The notes beneath the pieces were generated by a model that was not told the DNA's origin, did not search any database, and worked only from the letters and a program-made list of their open reading frames with translations. Positions 16,275 to 23,844 of a DNA stretch of 44,612 nucleotides are shown in pieces. A program made the position numbers and the translations under genes. The DNA is taken from the NCBI RefSeq assembly GCF_900101395.1, contig NZ_FMZO01000029.1, positions 1-44,612 of the forward strand. The letters are read 5' to 3'. Within the stretch, counting starts at the first letter, position 1. Each line of letters begins with the position of its first letter. Source of the DNA: Niabella drilacis (GTDB lineage: Bacteria; Bacteroidota; Bacteroidia; Chitinophagales; Chitinophagaceae).

Positions 16275-16706
16275 ATGTGTACAGTATCCGATAAATTAAA
16301 ATTATGCACTTGCAAAACTGAAAATGTTGAACAATTGAAACATTCTTGGATTTTGTATAAATACCATAAGAGTGAAGTGATTTTGATGGGAGAACCTATG
16401 TTACCGCAAGAATACGAAATAGGTAAAGAAAATGAGGAATATAATAAAAAGAAGTTAGAAACATTACTCAACGAAAGGAACTGCTTTGATGTGGATTTGA
16501 CAATAAACAACAAAGATATTTTGGAACTTAACTTTAGTTGCACATCAAAAGCAAATCCAGACAGAACGATACACTTAGTTTACGAATTTATATACAAAAA
16601 AGACAAGTGGACAGTCAGTGAATACGACCCCTTCAATACAGATAAATTGCAAAAACAACAAGGTAAAATTAAAACCTCGTTTACTAAATTTCAAACGAAC
16701 GAATAA
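16275..16706 (+). CDS. Conserved hypothetical protein (MCTVSDKLKLCTC family)
   Basis: 143 residues, AT-rich, starting MCTVSDKLKLCTCK, a start I recall for a small family of unknown proteins in Bacteroidota. No signal peptide or membrane segment is seen. Residues 60-130 alternate charged and hydrophobic positions suggestive of an alpha/beta fold (FDVDLTINNKDILELNFS, VYEFIYKKDKWTVSEYDP). It starts 10 bases after the methylase remnant, suggesting that both arrived together. The function is unknown. Base composition unlike the flanks suggests transfer. Confidence 0.6.
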   Translation: MCTVSDKLKLCTCKTENVEQLKHSWILYKYHKSEVILMGEPMLPQEYEIGKENEEYNKKKLETLLNERNCFDVDLTINNKDILELNFSCTSKANPDRTIHLVYEFIYKKDKWTVSEYDPFNTDKLQKQQGKIKTSFTKFQTNE

Positions 16707-16807
16707 GCACAACACAGCCACCAACAAGCGGTTTTGAAAGAGAGCGGGTAAACGGCTTCGGGTCAAAGTTTTGTTTTTCAAAAATCACCTTGAAATCCCT
16801 TTTATAA

Positions 16808-17224
16808 AATCCTGATTTTGCAACATGTTTTAAGTGGCTTTCGATAATCGGCGCGACGGGTATTTTGTGGACAATCCTTGTTTATTCGACGCTATTCTAT
16901 GCAGGAACACAGGCTTCGGTTTTGAACATATCGCAGAAATGCAATTAAACAGCCTGGTGAAAAACATCGGGTTCTATAAACTATCACACGGACAATATCC
17001 TGAAAGGTTGGAACAACTTCGGGAAGATGATCAACTGGCATCGATCCATGATGCCGCGCAGGGAATGAACACAAAGGGGCACTTATTATAATTATGAGAA
17101 AATCGGCAACAACTATTGACTTTTCTCATCCAGACAAGACGGAATACCCCATACAAAGGATGATTTATTTCCGCAAATAATCATTACAGACAGTAGTAAG
17201 ATTGGGTTGATAAAACTCCGTTGA
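16808..17224 (+). pseudogene. Decayed gene with GspG-like C-terminal motif
   Basis: Three frames must be joined. Frame one (16808-16948) encodes a membrane segment, FKWLSIIGATGILWTILVYS. Frame two (to 17091) gives LNSLVKNIGFYKLSHGQYPE and RLEQLREDD. Frame three (from 17084) gives YYNYEKIGNNY, a stop (TGA 17117-17119), then LFSSRQDGIPHTKDDLFPQI and a natural end at 17222-17224. The pattern of a helix, YPxxLxxL and a final DGxxxTxDDIxP resembles small pilin-like proteins. At least two frameshifts and one nonsense codon make it a pseudogene. The single open frame 16834-17091 should not be taken as a gene. Confidence 0.6.
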
Positions 17225-17366
17225 AAAACACAACAACGGACCGCAGTTGAGGGGCAGACCCAATCGTATTCCTCCCCCAAAATTGTCGTATTTGCACTGC
17301 AATAACAGGGGGCTTATTAGCGAGCTTTGTATCGTAAAAGATACTTTTAAAAACTTTAAACGCAAC

Positions 17367-17372
17367 AGGAGG
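17367..17372 (+). promoter_or_regulatory. Perfect Shine-Dalgarno AGGAGG
   Basis: AGGAGG lies 8 bases before the ATG at 17381. Strong Shine-Dalgarno sites are rare in Bacteroidota and the other genes here lack one. It fixes the start of the DHFR-like gene and may mean that the gene came from elsewhere. Confidence 0.7.
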
Positions 17373-17380
17373 GCACTACT

Positions 17381-17974
17381 ATGCGGAATATAATCGTTTC
17401 AGAAATGATTACACTGGATGGCGTGATGCAGGCGCCTGGCGGGCCGGAGGAAGATATCTCCGGAGGGTTCAAATATGGAGGCTGGACGGCGCCTTACGGA
17501 GATGAGGTGAGCGCTAAGATCCTGCAAAAACAGCTGGAACCTGCCGATTATCTTTTGGGACGGAAAACATTTGAGATCTGGGAAAACTACTGGCCGCACC
17601 ATGGCGACTTTTGGCCGGGTATCAATGCCGGTACCAAATACGTCCTGTCTGCTACCCGGAAAAACTCGGATTGGAACCACTCGGTCTTTCTCGGCAATGT
17701 GGAAGAAATCAAAGCGCTCAAGGATACAGCCGGTCCTGACATCCAGGTTTGGGGCAGTAGCAAACTCGTGCAACTGCTGCTGAAACAGGACCTGGTAGAT
17801 GTGCTTTGGCTCAAGATTTACCCGGTAATACTTGGCAGTGGGAAAAAGCTGTTTGAAGACGGCTCTATTCCTGCAGCGTTCCAATTAACCGAGAGTACCA
17901 TTACGCCAGGTGGCGTGATCATTGCCAACTACAAACGGGCCGGGGAGGTTAAGACGGGTACGGCTGGCGGGTAA
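17381..17974 (+). CDS. DHFR/RibD C-terminal-like reductase
   Basis: 197 residues matching the RibD-C / YyaP-YwjB-like dihydrofolate reductase fold: an N-terminal strand IIVSEMITLDGVMQAPGG, the middle YLLGRKTFEIW and YVLSATRK, then the nucleotide-binding IQVWGSSKLVQLLLKQDLVD and LWLKIYPVILGSGKKLF. Cytosolic, probably NADPH-dependent; the true substrate is not known for this subgroup and it is not the main folate enzyme. A strong Shine-Dalgarno precedes it. The stretch 17225-17380 upstream holds only a short hairpin (GTATC/GATAC) and no gene. Confidence 0.85.
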   Translation: MRNIIVSEMITLDGVMQAPGGPEEDISGGFKYGGWTAPYGDEVSAKILQKQLEPADYLLGRKTFEIWENYWPHHGDFWPGINAGTKYVLSATRKNSDWNHSVFLGNVEEIKALKDTAGPDIQVWGSSKLVQLLLKQDLVDVLWLKIYPVILGSGKKLFEDGSIPAAFQLTESTITPGGVIIANYKRAGEVKTGTAGG

Positions 17975-18129
17975 ATCGCGGATGAGGATATGCATTCTCC
18001 CGGATGGATTTCTGTTTTCCGGCCCGGCAGTGCATGAAAAATATCTAAATGGCTTATAGCGCCTGGAAGCGGTAATAAACACTTAAAAACAGGCCGATTG
18101 CGTATATTTAAGGAGTTGTATTGCATACG

Positions 18130-18783
18130 ATGACTCTTAATGATATTTTCCAGACATATAGTTTAAGCGCGTCCGATATAGACAGACTTAGCAAGGAAGC
18201 CCGGGATACTTCCATTGACTGCGGCAGAAAAGGTGTAAACGGGCAACTGTCTTCCGGCACATGGAACCTGTTTGATGAAATTTCGGACAAGGTCTGGTAC
18301 TCATCAATGGCCAACGCTCAAAAGATCCTTTTGGGATTTCAGCTGTATGAAATATTTCCAGGCTATTATCATTTCTTAACGCCATTTTATCATGGTATAA
18401 AAAATAAAGAGATTGCAAACCCCGGTGAAAAAGAAATGATCTGGAAGCGCTTCATGAAATATTTAGCATCAGAGAGCTATTACGCGGACCCAGTCGGCTA
18501 CTTTTTGTGGGTGGAGTTTTTTGAAGATGAAACGACCGTAAGGGATACATGGCAGGGATTGGTTAATAACTATGCCAGCAAAAAATCGTTGCTGTGCTTG
18601 CTGGGGCATGCCGGTCCCGTACCGTTTGATTTAAAAGAACAAAAAATTATTCCCCCCTTTTTACATACTTCTCTAACCACTGGTATTCCTCCCAAAGCAG
18701 GTGCAGAAGGTTTTCCCTGGCTGCATAGCCATGCGATTCAAAAGGAAGTTGTACAAAGCGCACCGTACCGCCATGGCCCTTGA
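18130..18783 (+). CDS. Unknown protein whose 3' end runs into the S9 peptidase gene
   Basis: 217 residues from ATG (a TTG three codons upstream is also in frame). No signal peptide; the N-terminal part is helical and acidic (LNDIFQTYSLSASDIDRLSK), and the centre has several aromatic residues (LYEIFPGYYHFLTPFYHG). I do not recognise the family. The last 45 or so codons, from about IIPPFLHTS, lie antisense to the final codons of the peptidase and look like random read-through. The original 3' end seems to have been lost in a deletion, so the gene may be non-functional. Confidence 0.55.
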   Translation: MTLNDIFQTYSLSASDIDRLSKEARDTSIDCGRKGVNGQLSSGTWNLFDEISDKVWYSSMANAQKILLGFQLYEIFPGYYHFLTPFYHGIKNKEIANPGEKEMIWKRFMKYLASESYYADPVGYFLWVEFFEDETTVRDTWQGLVNNYASKKSLLCLLGHAGPVPFDLKEQKIIPPFLHTSLTTGIPPKAGAEGFPWLHSHAIQKEVVQSAPYRHGP

Positions 18784-21046
18784 TGGCGTTGAACAGCCGT
18801 TCGCTTTGAACGGGGAACGTACCGGGGTTGTTATCCGCCTCTCCGTGGATAAGCAACAGCGGCGTTTTTATTTTATCTGCGTAACTAAAGGGGCTCATAC
18901 GATTGTATACCTGTGGAGCCTGCCAGTAAGTACGCTCTTCGTTCTGAAACCCAAAGGGGGTAAGGGTCCTGTTATAGGCTCCGCTGCGGGCAATACCTGC
19001 TTTAAACAGGCTGGTATGGGCCAGCAGGTTGGCTGTCATAAACGCGCCATAGCTATGACCCGCAACGGCTACGCGGGTGCTGTCGCCAATGCCCATGGAG
19101 GCAATTTTGTCAATGGCCGCCCTGGCGTTCCACTCCAGCTGCTCTACAAAATTATCGTTGGGGTAGTTGCTGCCTTCGCCCACAATGGGAAACTCGGCAT
19201 TGTCCATAACCGCATAACCTTCCAGCGCAAAGAATACAAAACTCCCGTAGTTGATCTGCGTAAAGGTGTTCTTACTGCCGCGTACCTGGGCGGCATCGGA
19301 AGCCTGTTTATACTCTCTGGGGTAGGCCACAATGATCACCGGGAGTTTGCCATCCTTTGCCGGATCATAGTTTTTTGAAACGTATACATTGGCGGTAAGC
19401 TGGATGCCATCCTTACGGGTATAGGTGACTTTTTCTTTTTTTAGATCGCGCAGCTCCGGTTGCGGGTCCGGGAAGCTGGTAAGGGGTGTTTCTTTTTTGC
19501 CGCTTATAATAAAATAGTTGGGCGGCTGGGCATTGCTCTGCCGGCTGGTTACAAAGGACAGCCCTTTTTGCTGCAACAGCAATTTAACCGGTACTTCATA
19601 ATAGGGGTCCTTTGCCTGCCATAGCTTTTCCTTTTTTAAGGAAGTAAAATCGAAAGTGCCCACAAAAGGATAATCGCCTTTGGGGGAAGCTCCCTGTCCG
19701 CTCATGACGAATTTTGTTTTCTGGTAAATAAGCGGCACCTGTCGGCCAAATTCGTTTCTTACGGTGAATGGTGTACCGGGGTCATTATAAGCGTCGTTGG
19801 TGCTGCGGTCATCCAACGTGGTGAGCACTTTGGTTTGCAGATCCAGCCGCTGCCAGATGCGTTTTTGCAGGGCAAAAGAGCCCTGGGTTACCAGTGCCAT
19901 ATCCTTGTTTACAAAGCTCACATTGTACATGCGCATGGGCGTGGCTGCTACGGTTTGCGGAGTTGCAGTAAACGGAGCATCGAGGGTTACATACTGATCG
20001 TGATTGGGCACATTGTGTTTGATAAAGCCACTATCCAGCGGCTCGATCCAGCCCAGCGTGGCGGGTTTTGTGGCGATCCAGTTATGAGCACGCGGTGCGT
20101 TCAGTACATTATCAAAGCCGCTGGGTGCCAGCTCCGAAGAAGGGATCTTTGCAATGGTCTTCACCGGGTTGCCTTTGGCATCCCATACTTCAATAGCGGA
20201 GGCAAAGCCATAATAGGGCACCAGGTAGGAAAGGTCGCCTGTGAGGCGTTCTACCAGCAAGTAATTTTTATCAGGCGAAAGCTGGATGGATGCATACAGA
20301 CCCGGCTTACCGACAGGGGTTTCCACACCATTGTTGTTGAGCATAGGTTGCGCTGTTGCAAAAAAGCGGAACAGGGCTTCATCGTATTTGTTTTTGATGA
20401 GGTCCTGGTAGGTGCGGGAGGCAGCCACCTTGCCCAGGTTTTGCTGGATAACCGGCCCATCCGGTGCGGCGGGTTTTTGAGGCAGGGCCGAAGGAGCGGC
20501 TGTGGTTGCCTGGTAGAACAACTGGTCATTGTCCCACCAGCTGAAATCATGGCCCGTAGCGGTATTGAGCGGTGTGCGGTTTATTTTAACTGCCTGCGCC
20601 GCCTTTATGTCCACGATATAAAGATCTATTGCTGTCCGTGTTTCCTGCAGAAAGGCCAGCTTATTGCCCGCGCGGTTCCAGGAAACGGAGGAGGCTCTTA
20701 ATGGCTCCGGCAGCCCGCTGATGCCCACTTCTTTACCCGTGCTTACATTTTTTAACGTGAGGCCTGTGTAATAACTGCCCCTGCTGGGACTGAAATTGGC
20801 AGGGTTGATGCGCAGCCCGGCGATCCTCAGCTCCGGCTGTGCCAGGTCTTCTACGGTAGGACCGGTACTGCGCTGCATGAGCACCATCCACGAGCCGTCG
20901 TCGTTAAAACTGACACCGGGATTAAAGGTGGCGAGGAGCAGCTTTTCTATGAGAGCCGGTGGTTTTTGGTAACTGCTGCTTTCCTGGGCCGGCAAAGTGG
21001 TAACAAAAAAGAACAGCGCTAAAAGCGGCAACAGGCTTCGTTTCAT
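18647..21046 (-). CDS. S9D-type glutamyl endopeptidase (prolyl oligopeptidase family)
   Basis: A 799-residue exported serine peptidase (signal peptide ending TLPAQ). The N-terminal two thirds form a beta-propeller; the last 270 residues are an alpha/beta hydrolase. The triad is Ser665 in AGHSYGAFM, Asp738 in HGEADNNPG and His772 in PFESHGY. GHSYGAFMTANLLAH followed by GIARSGAYNRTLTPFGFQ matches plant and bacterial S9D glutamyl endopeptidases almost word for word. It probably works in the periplasm, trimming peptides after acidic residues. A TATTTTCG sits 25 bases before the start as a poor promoter match. Its stop is overlapped by the convergent unknown gene. Confidence 0.9.
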   Translation of the reverse strand: MKRSLLPLLALFFFVTTLPAQESSSYQKPPALIEKLLLATFNPGVSFNDDGSWMVLMQRSTGPTVEDLAQPELRIAGLRINPANFSPSRGSYYTGLTLKNVSTGKEVGISGLPEPLRASSVSWNRAGNKLAFLQETRTAIDLYIVDIKAAQAVKINRTPLNTATGHDFSWWDNDQLFYQATTAAPSALPQKPAAPDGPVIQQNLGKVAASRTYQDLIKNKYDEALFRFFATAQPMLNNNGVETPVGKPGLYASIQLSPDKNYLLVERLTGDLSYLVPYYGFASAIEVWDAKGNPVKTIAKIPSSELAPSGFDNVLNAPRAHNWIATKPATLGWIEPLDSGFIKHNVPNHDQYVTLDAPFTATPQTVAATPMRMYNVSFVNKDMALVTQGSFALQKRIWQRLDLQTKVLTTLDDRSTNDAYNDPGTPFTVRNEFGRQVPLIYQKTKFVMSGQGASPKGDYPFVGTFDFTSLKKEKLWQAKDPYYEVPVKLLLQQKGLSFVTSRQSNAQPPNYFIISGKKETPLTSFPDPQPELRDLKKEKVTYTRKDGIQLTANVYVSKNYDPAKDGKLPVIIVAYPREYKQASDAAQVRGSKNTFTQINYGSFVFFALEGYAVMDNAEFPIVGEGSNYPNDNFVEQLEWNARAAIDKIASMGIGDSTRVAVAGHSYGAFMTANLLAHTSLFKAGIARSGAYNRTLTPFGFQNEERTYWQAPQVYNRMSPFSYADKIKTPLLLIHGEADNNPGTFPVQSERLFNAIKGHGGTVRFVQLPFESHGYAARENLLHLLWEEYQWLEKYVKRGE

Positions 21047-21136
21047 TCTTTTGAAGATTTGGTATTCGAGCCGAAAATAGCAAAAAAAAACGGGGTCTGT
21101 TGCTTCAAAATTATGAGGATGGCTGTGGCGGAGGAA

Positions 21137-21271
21137 CTAACGGAGCAGATCGAGTAAAACATAGATAAACAGTCCAACCGTAGCCACTGTGCCACAGATA
21201 AAAAAGCCGGCCAGGAATTCCATGTACCCGATTTTTTTGTGCTTTAGGGAGAGTTCATGTTTAAGGGACAT
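21137..21271 (-). CDS. Small single-helix membrane protein
   Basis: A 44-codon frame starting MSLKHELSLKHKKIGYMEF with one transmembrane helix (about residues 18-41, FLAGFFICGTVATVGLFIYV) and ending DLLR. The hydrophobic segment and the basic, amphipathic N-terminus argue that it is real rather than random. It lies alone between the peptidase and the alpha-galactosidase, upstream of the former on the same strand. I do not recognise a family. Confidence 0.5.
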   Translation of the reverse strand: MSLKHELSLKHKKIGYMEFLAGFFICGTVATVGLFIYVLLDLLR

Positions 21272-21326
21272 ATGCTTTTGTTTTGTTTCGGCTATAAAGT
21301 TCCGGTTGCGGGCAGACGTATTAAAG

Positions 21327-21360
21327 CGTAAAAACCCGTTTTTTTTATAGGGTTTTTACG
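21327..21360. terminator. Hairpin terminator between the GH36 and small membrane-protein genes
   Basis: CGTAAAAACCC (21327-21337) pairs perfectly with GGGTTTTTACG (21350-21360) around a T-rich loop. It lies 60 bases after the alpha-galactosidase stop (minus strand) and can act on that strand. A second short stem (TACCAG/CTGGTA) follows at about 21374-21400. Confidence 0.55.
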
Positions 21361-21419
21361 GTAAGGGCGTCAGGTACCAGCCGTTCGCTTTTAGCTGGTA
21401 GCTGACTCTTAAGTGCTGT

Positions 21420-23621
21420 CTACAATGCCTCAATGCTCAGTACCACACTGGTGCGGCCCGATGTTACATTGGGATTGAATCCTACGGTCATCAGGAAATC
21501 GCCGCTATAGGTCTTGCTTTCGTCCAGCGTGGTCTTTTGCTTATCGTAGAGGTTGAGCTCTTTGATCCGGTATTTTTTTGCGGGATCAAGACCCTGTAGC
21601 TTAATGGGGTCAACATTAGCTTCACTGATATACCGGTTATTGGTAAGATAGTTGAACATGATGGCCCTGTTTCTGCCCTGATTTACAAACATGAGTGAAG
21701 CCAGGTCCTTTTCATAGGGACTGGCCAGGCGGTACAGGTCGCCATGCCACACAATATCCTTGAAGCCATCGTAGTTTTTAACGGCCTGCTGGCAGAAAGC
21801 ACGGTCTTCCGGCTTAAGCTCATTGGCCCGGATGTCGAAGCCGAGTTTGCCCATGGATGCCACGTCTACCCGGTATTTCAGCGGTTGCTTACCCCAGTCG
21901 GTTACGTGATTGCACATGGAAATGGCGGGGTAATAGTAGGAATAGTTCCATTGAATGAATACACGCTCCAACGGATCTGTATCATCGCTGAGCCAGAATT
22001 CGGTAAAGTATTTCAGGGAACTGTAATCTGAGCGGCCGCCACCACCGGAGCAAAGCATCATCGGCACTTTCGGATATTTGGCCCGGATGCGCTGTAATAC
22101 TTTCTCCAGGCCGCGGGTATATTCTACATATAAATGTGATTGCGGGATCTTATTTTGCTCAAGGTATTGGGAGTGCCCGTTAAAAATGGGAGCATTGCAA
22201 TCCCATTTGATAAAGGCCAGATCGGGGTTCTTTTTAAATAAGCCGTCTACCACCCCAAATACAAAATCCTGTACCTGCGGGTTGGTAAGGTCCAGCACCA
22301 GTTGATTGCGGTAGTAGATCTCCGGGCGCTTTTCTTCCCGCAATACCCAATCCAGATGCTGTTCATAAAGTTCGCTTTTAGGATTGACCATTTCCGGTTC
22401 GATCCAGATACCGAATTTGATGCCCTGTTTGCCGGCCTCCTTCACCAGGTAGGGAAGTCCGTCGGGTAGTTTCTTTTTATTCTCCTGCCAATCGCCCAGC
22501 CCTGCTTTGTCTCCGTTCCTGGGGTATTTATTGCCAAACCAGCCATCGTCGAGCAGGAAGAGGTCTACCCCCAGGTCTTTGGCGCCGTTAAAAAGGCCTA
22601 CCAGTTTTTCCTGGTCAAAATCAAAATAGGTGGCTTCCCAGTTGTTCAGCAGGGTAAGCCTTCGGCCTTTTCCATCCAGTAACTGGTGGTTACGCAGCCA
22701 TGCCTGCAGGTTGCGGCTCCCGGTACCGGTACCGGTAAAGGACAGTGTATAGGTGAACCGTGGTGTTTCAAAGGGTGTGCCGGGTTTGAGATCATAGGCC
22801 GACTGGTAGGGGTTGATTCCCGCTACCAGGTGCATTTTTTTATTGATGTCGGTCTCAAATTGTATAGAATAATTTCCGTTCCAGGCGATCTGGCCCAGCA
22901 TGACGGTGCCGCTGGTTTCTGTGGCCGGGGCATCCAGGGCCAGCATGAAATTGGGCGATCCGATCAGGTTCTCGCGGGTGCCCAGCCGCGACTGGATGGT
23001 ATGCATGCCCTGCTTCAGCTGTGTTTGCTCGGGCTGCATCTCTTTTGCCCAGTTGCCGTTATAGCTGGTGAGGTAATAGTCCCTGTTATAGAAATAAAGA
23101 TTGGCTGAGGCGTATTTGTTAAGGGTTACTTTTCCTTTTTCCGTGTGCCGGATCACGCTCCATTGTTCAATGACATCTTCATCCTTCCAGGCTTTGAAAA
23201 ACAGATCTACATAAAACGGGTAGACTGCATCTTTTAAAGTGATTTTTGTGAGCACGGCGCCGTCTTCACTGGTGAGGGTTTTATTCTCGTAGCGAAGATC
23301 GAGCGAGTTGTTGCCATCTGCATGTACTACAGCAATGGCTGGTTCGGAGAAATTGTTATCGATCCCCGCTACCGCAAAAGCGCTATTGTTGGAACTGCCG
23401 CCATCCCCGGTGAGGTGGTACATCCGGCCGGCTGCCGTGTACTCCTCCGGTTCCTGCAATTTTTTTCCGGTATGAATGATCCTTAGATGATTGTTTTTAT
23501 CTGTTTGCAGTACCACGGCAACGTTTCCTGTTTCAACAGGAATGGTAATTTGTGCTGCAACGGATCCTGTAAGATCAATGATAAGGGCAAGGCCGGCTGT
23601 GAATAAGCGCAATTTTTTCAT
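21420..23621 (-). CDS. GH36 alpha-galactosidase, secreted
   Basis: A 733-residue glycoside hydrolase family 36 enzyme with a signal peptide (MKKLRLFTAGLAL...SVAAQ). An N-terminal beta-sandwich (about 25-310) precedes the TIM barrel, where DLFLLDDGWFGNK, GIWIEPEMVNPKSELY and FIKWDCNAP give the nucleophile Asp474, and EFWLSDDTDPLERV the acid/base Asp546 or Asp547. A C-terminal beta domain ends SVVLSIEAL. It releases terminal alpha-galactose from oligosaccharides or glycoproteins in the periplasm or at the surface. It is not in a SusC/SusD operon here. Length and motifs indicate an intact enzyme. Confidence 0.93.
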   Translation of the reverse strand: MKKLRLFTAGLALIIDLTGSVAAQITIPVETGNVAVVLQTDKNNHLRIIHTGKKLQEPEEYTAAGRMYHLTGDGGSSNNSAFAVAGIDNNFSEPAIAVVHADGNNSLDLRYENKTLTSEDGAVLTKITLKDAVYPFYVDLFFKAWKDEDVIEQWSVIRHTEKGKVTLNKYASANLYFYNRDYYLTSYNGNWAKEMQPEQTQLKQGMHTIQSRLGTRENLIGSPNFMLALDAPATETSGTVMLGQIAWNGNYSIQFETDINKKMHLVAGINPYQSAYDLKPGTPFETPRFTYTLSFTGTGTGSRNLQAWLRNHQLLDGKGRRLTLLNNWEATYFDFDQEKLVGLFNGAKDLGVDLFLLDDGWFGNKYPRNGDKAGLGDWQENKKKLPDGLPYLVKEAGKQGIKFGIWIEPEMVNPKSELYEQHLDWVLREEKRPEIYYRNQLVLDLTNPQVQDFVFGVVDGLFKKNPDLAFIKWDCNAPIFNGHSQYLEQNKIPQSHLYVEYTRGLEKVLQRIRAKYPKVPMMLCSGGGGRSDYSSLKYFTEFWLSDDTDPLERVFIQWNYSYYYPAISMCNHVTDWGKQPLKYRVDVASMGKLGFDIRANELKPEDRAFCQQAVKNYDGFKDIVWHGDLYRLASPYEKDLASLMFVNQGRNRAIMFNYLTNNRYISEANVDPIKLQGLDPAKKYRIKELNLYDKQKTTLDESKTYSGDFLMTVGFNPNVTSGRTSVVLSIEAL

Positions 23622-23696
23622 ATGAACGAATTCTGTACTTGTATATGGGGCGAAAATACTTCATTCGTGGTTATTTTACCGCGGGGGCTGCAATGA

Positions 23697-23830
23697 TTCA
23701 GGGCAAATGCGTCTAAATCGGATGAAAAGAAAGAACCCGGCTGATCAGAACGATCTGTTTGCGGTAAACACAACGCTCCCCGGGAGCTGATCAACGCTGA
23801 GATCCGGTGCGTTCTTCCTGTGCAATGATG
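23697..23830. repeat. Intergenic palindromic repeat, copy C
   Basis: The left arm CAGGGCAAATGCGTCTAAAT, AAAGAACCCGG, GTAAACACAACGCTCC, GGGAGCTGATCAACGCTGAG and the right arm GGTGCGTTCTTCC align with copies at 255-345 and 15249-15425. The ends are inverted repeats of each other. It fills most of the gap between the alpha-galactosidase and the glucan synthase. Confidence 0.6.
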
Positions 23831-23844
23831 GTAAAGCGCAGACG

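Noticed and set aside
16707-16760. Possible integron attC-like site after the unknown gene
   Set aside because: The sequence ACAACACAGCC...CAAGCGG looked suggestive, but no pair of attC core sites (GTTRRRY type) could be found and no integrase is present.
16834-17091. A simple 85-residue gene
   Set aside because: The frame joins out-of-frame sequence at its start with one middle segment of a decayed gene; matching N- and C-terminal parts lie in other frames.
21072-21079. TATTTTCG boxes before the S9 peptidase and (23651-23658) the GH36 gene as promoters
   Set aside because: One mismatch each and no -33 TTG at the right distance; too weak to list as features.
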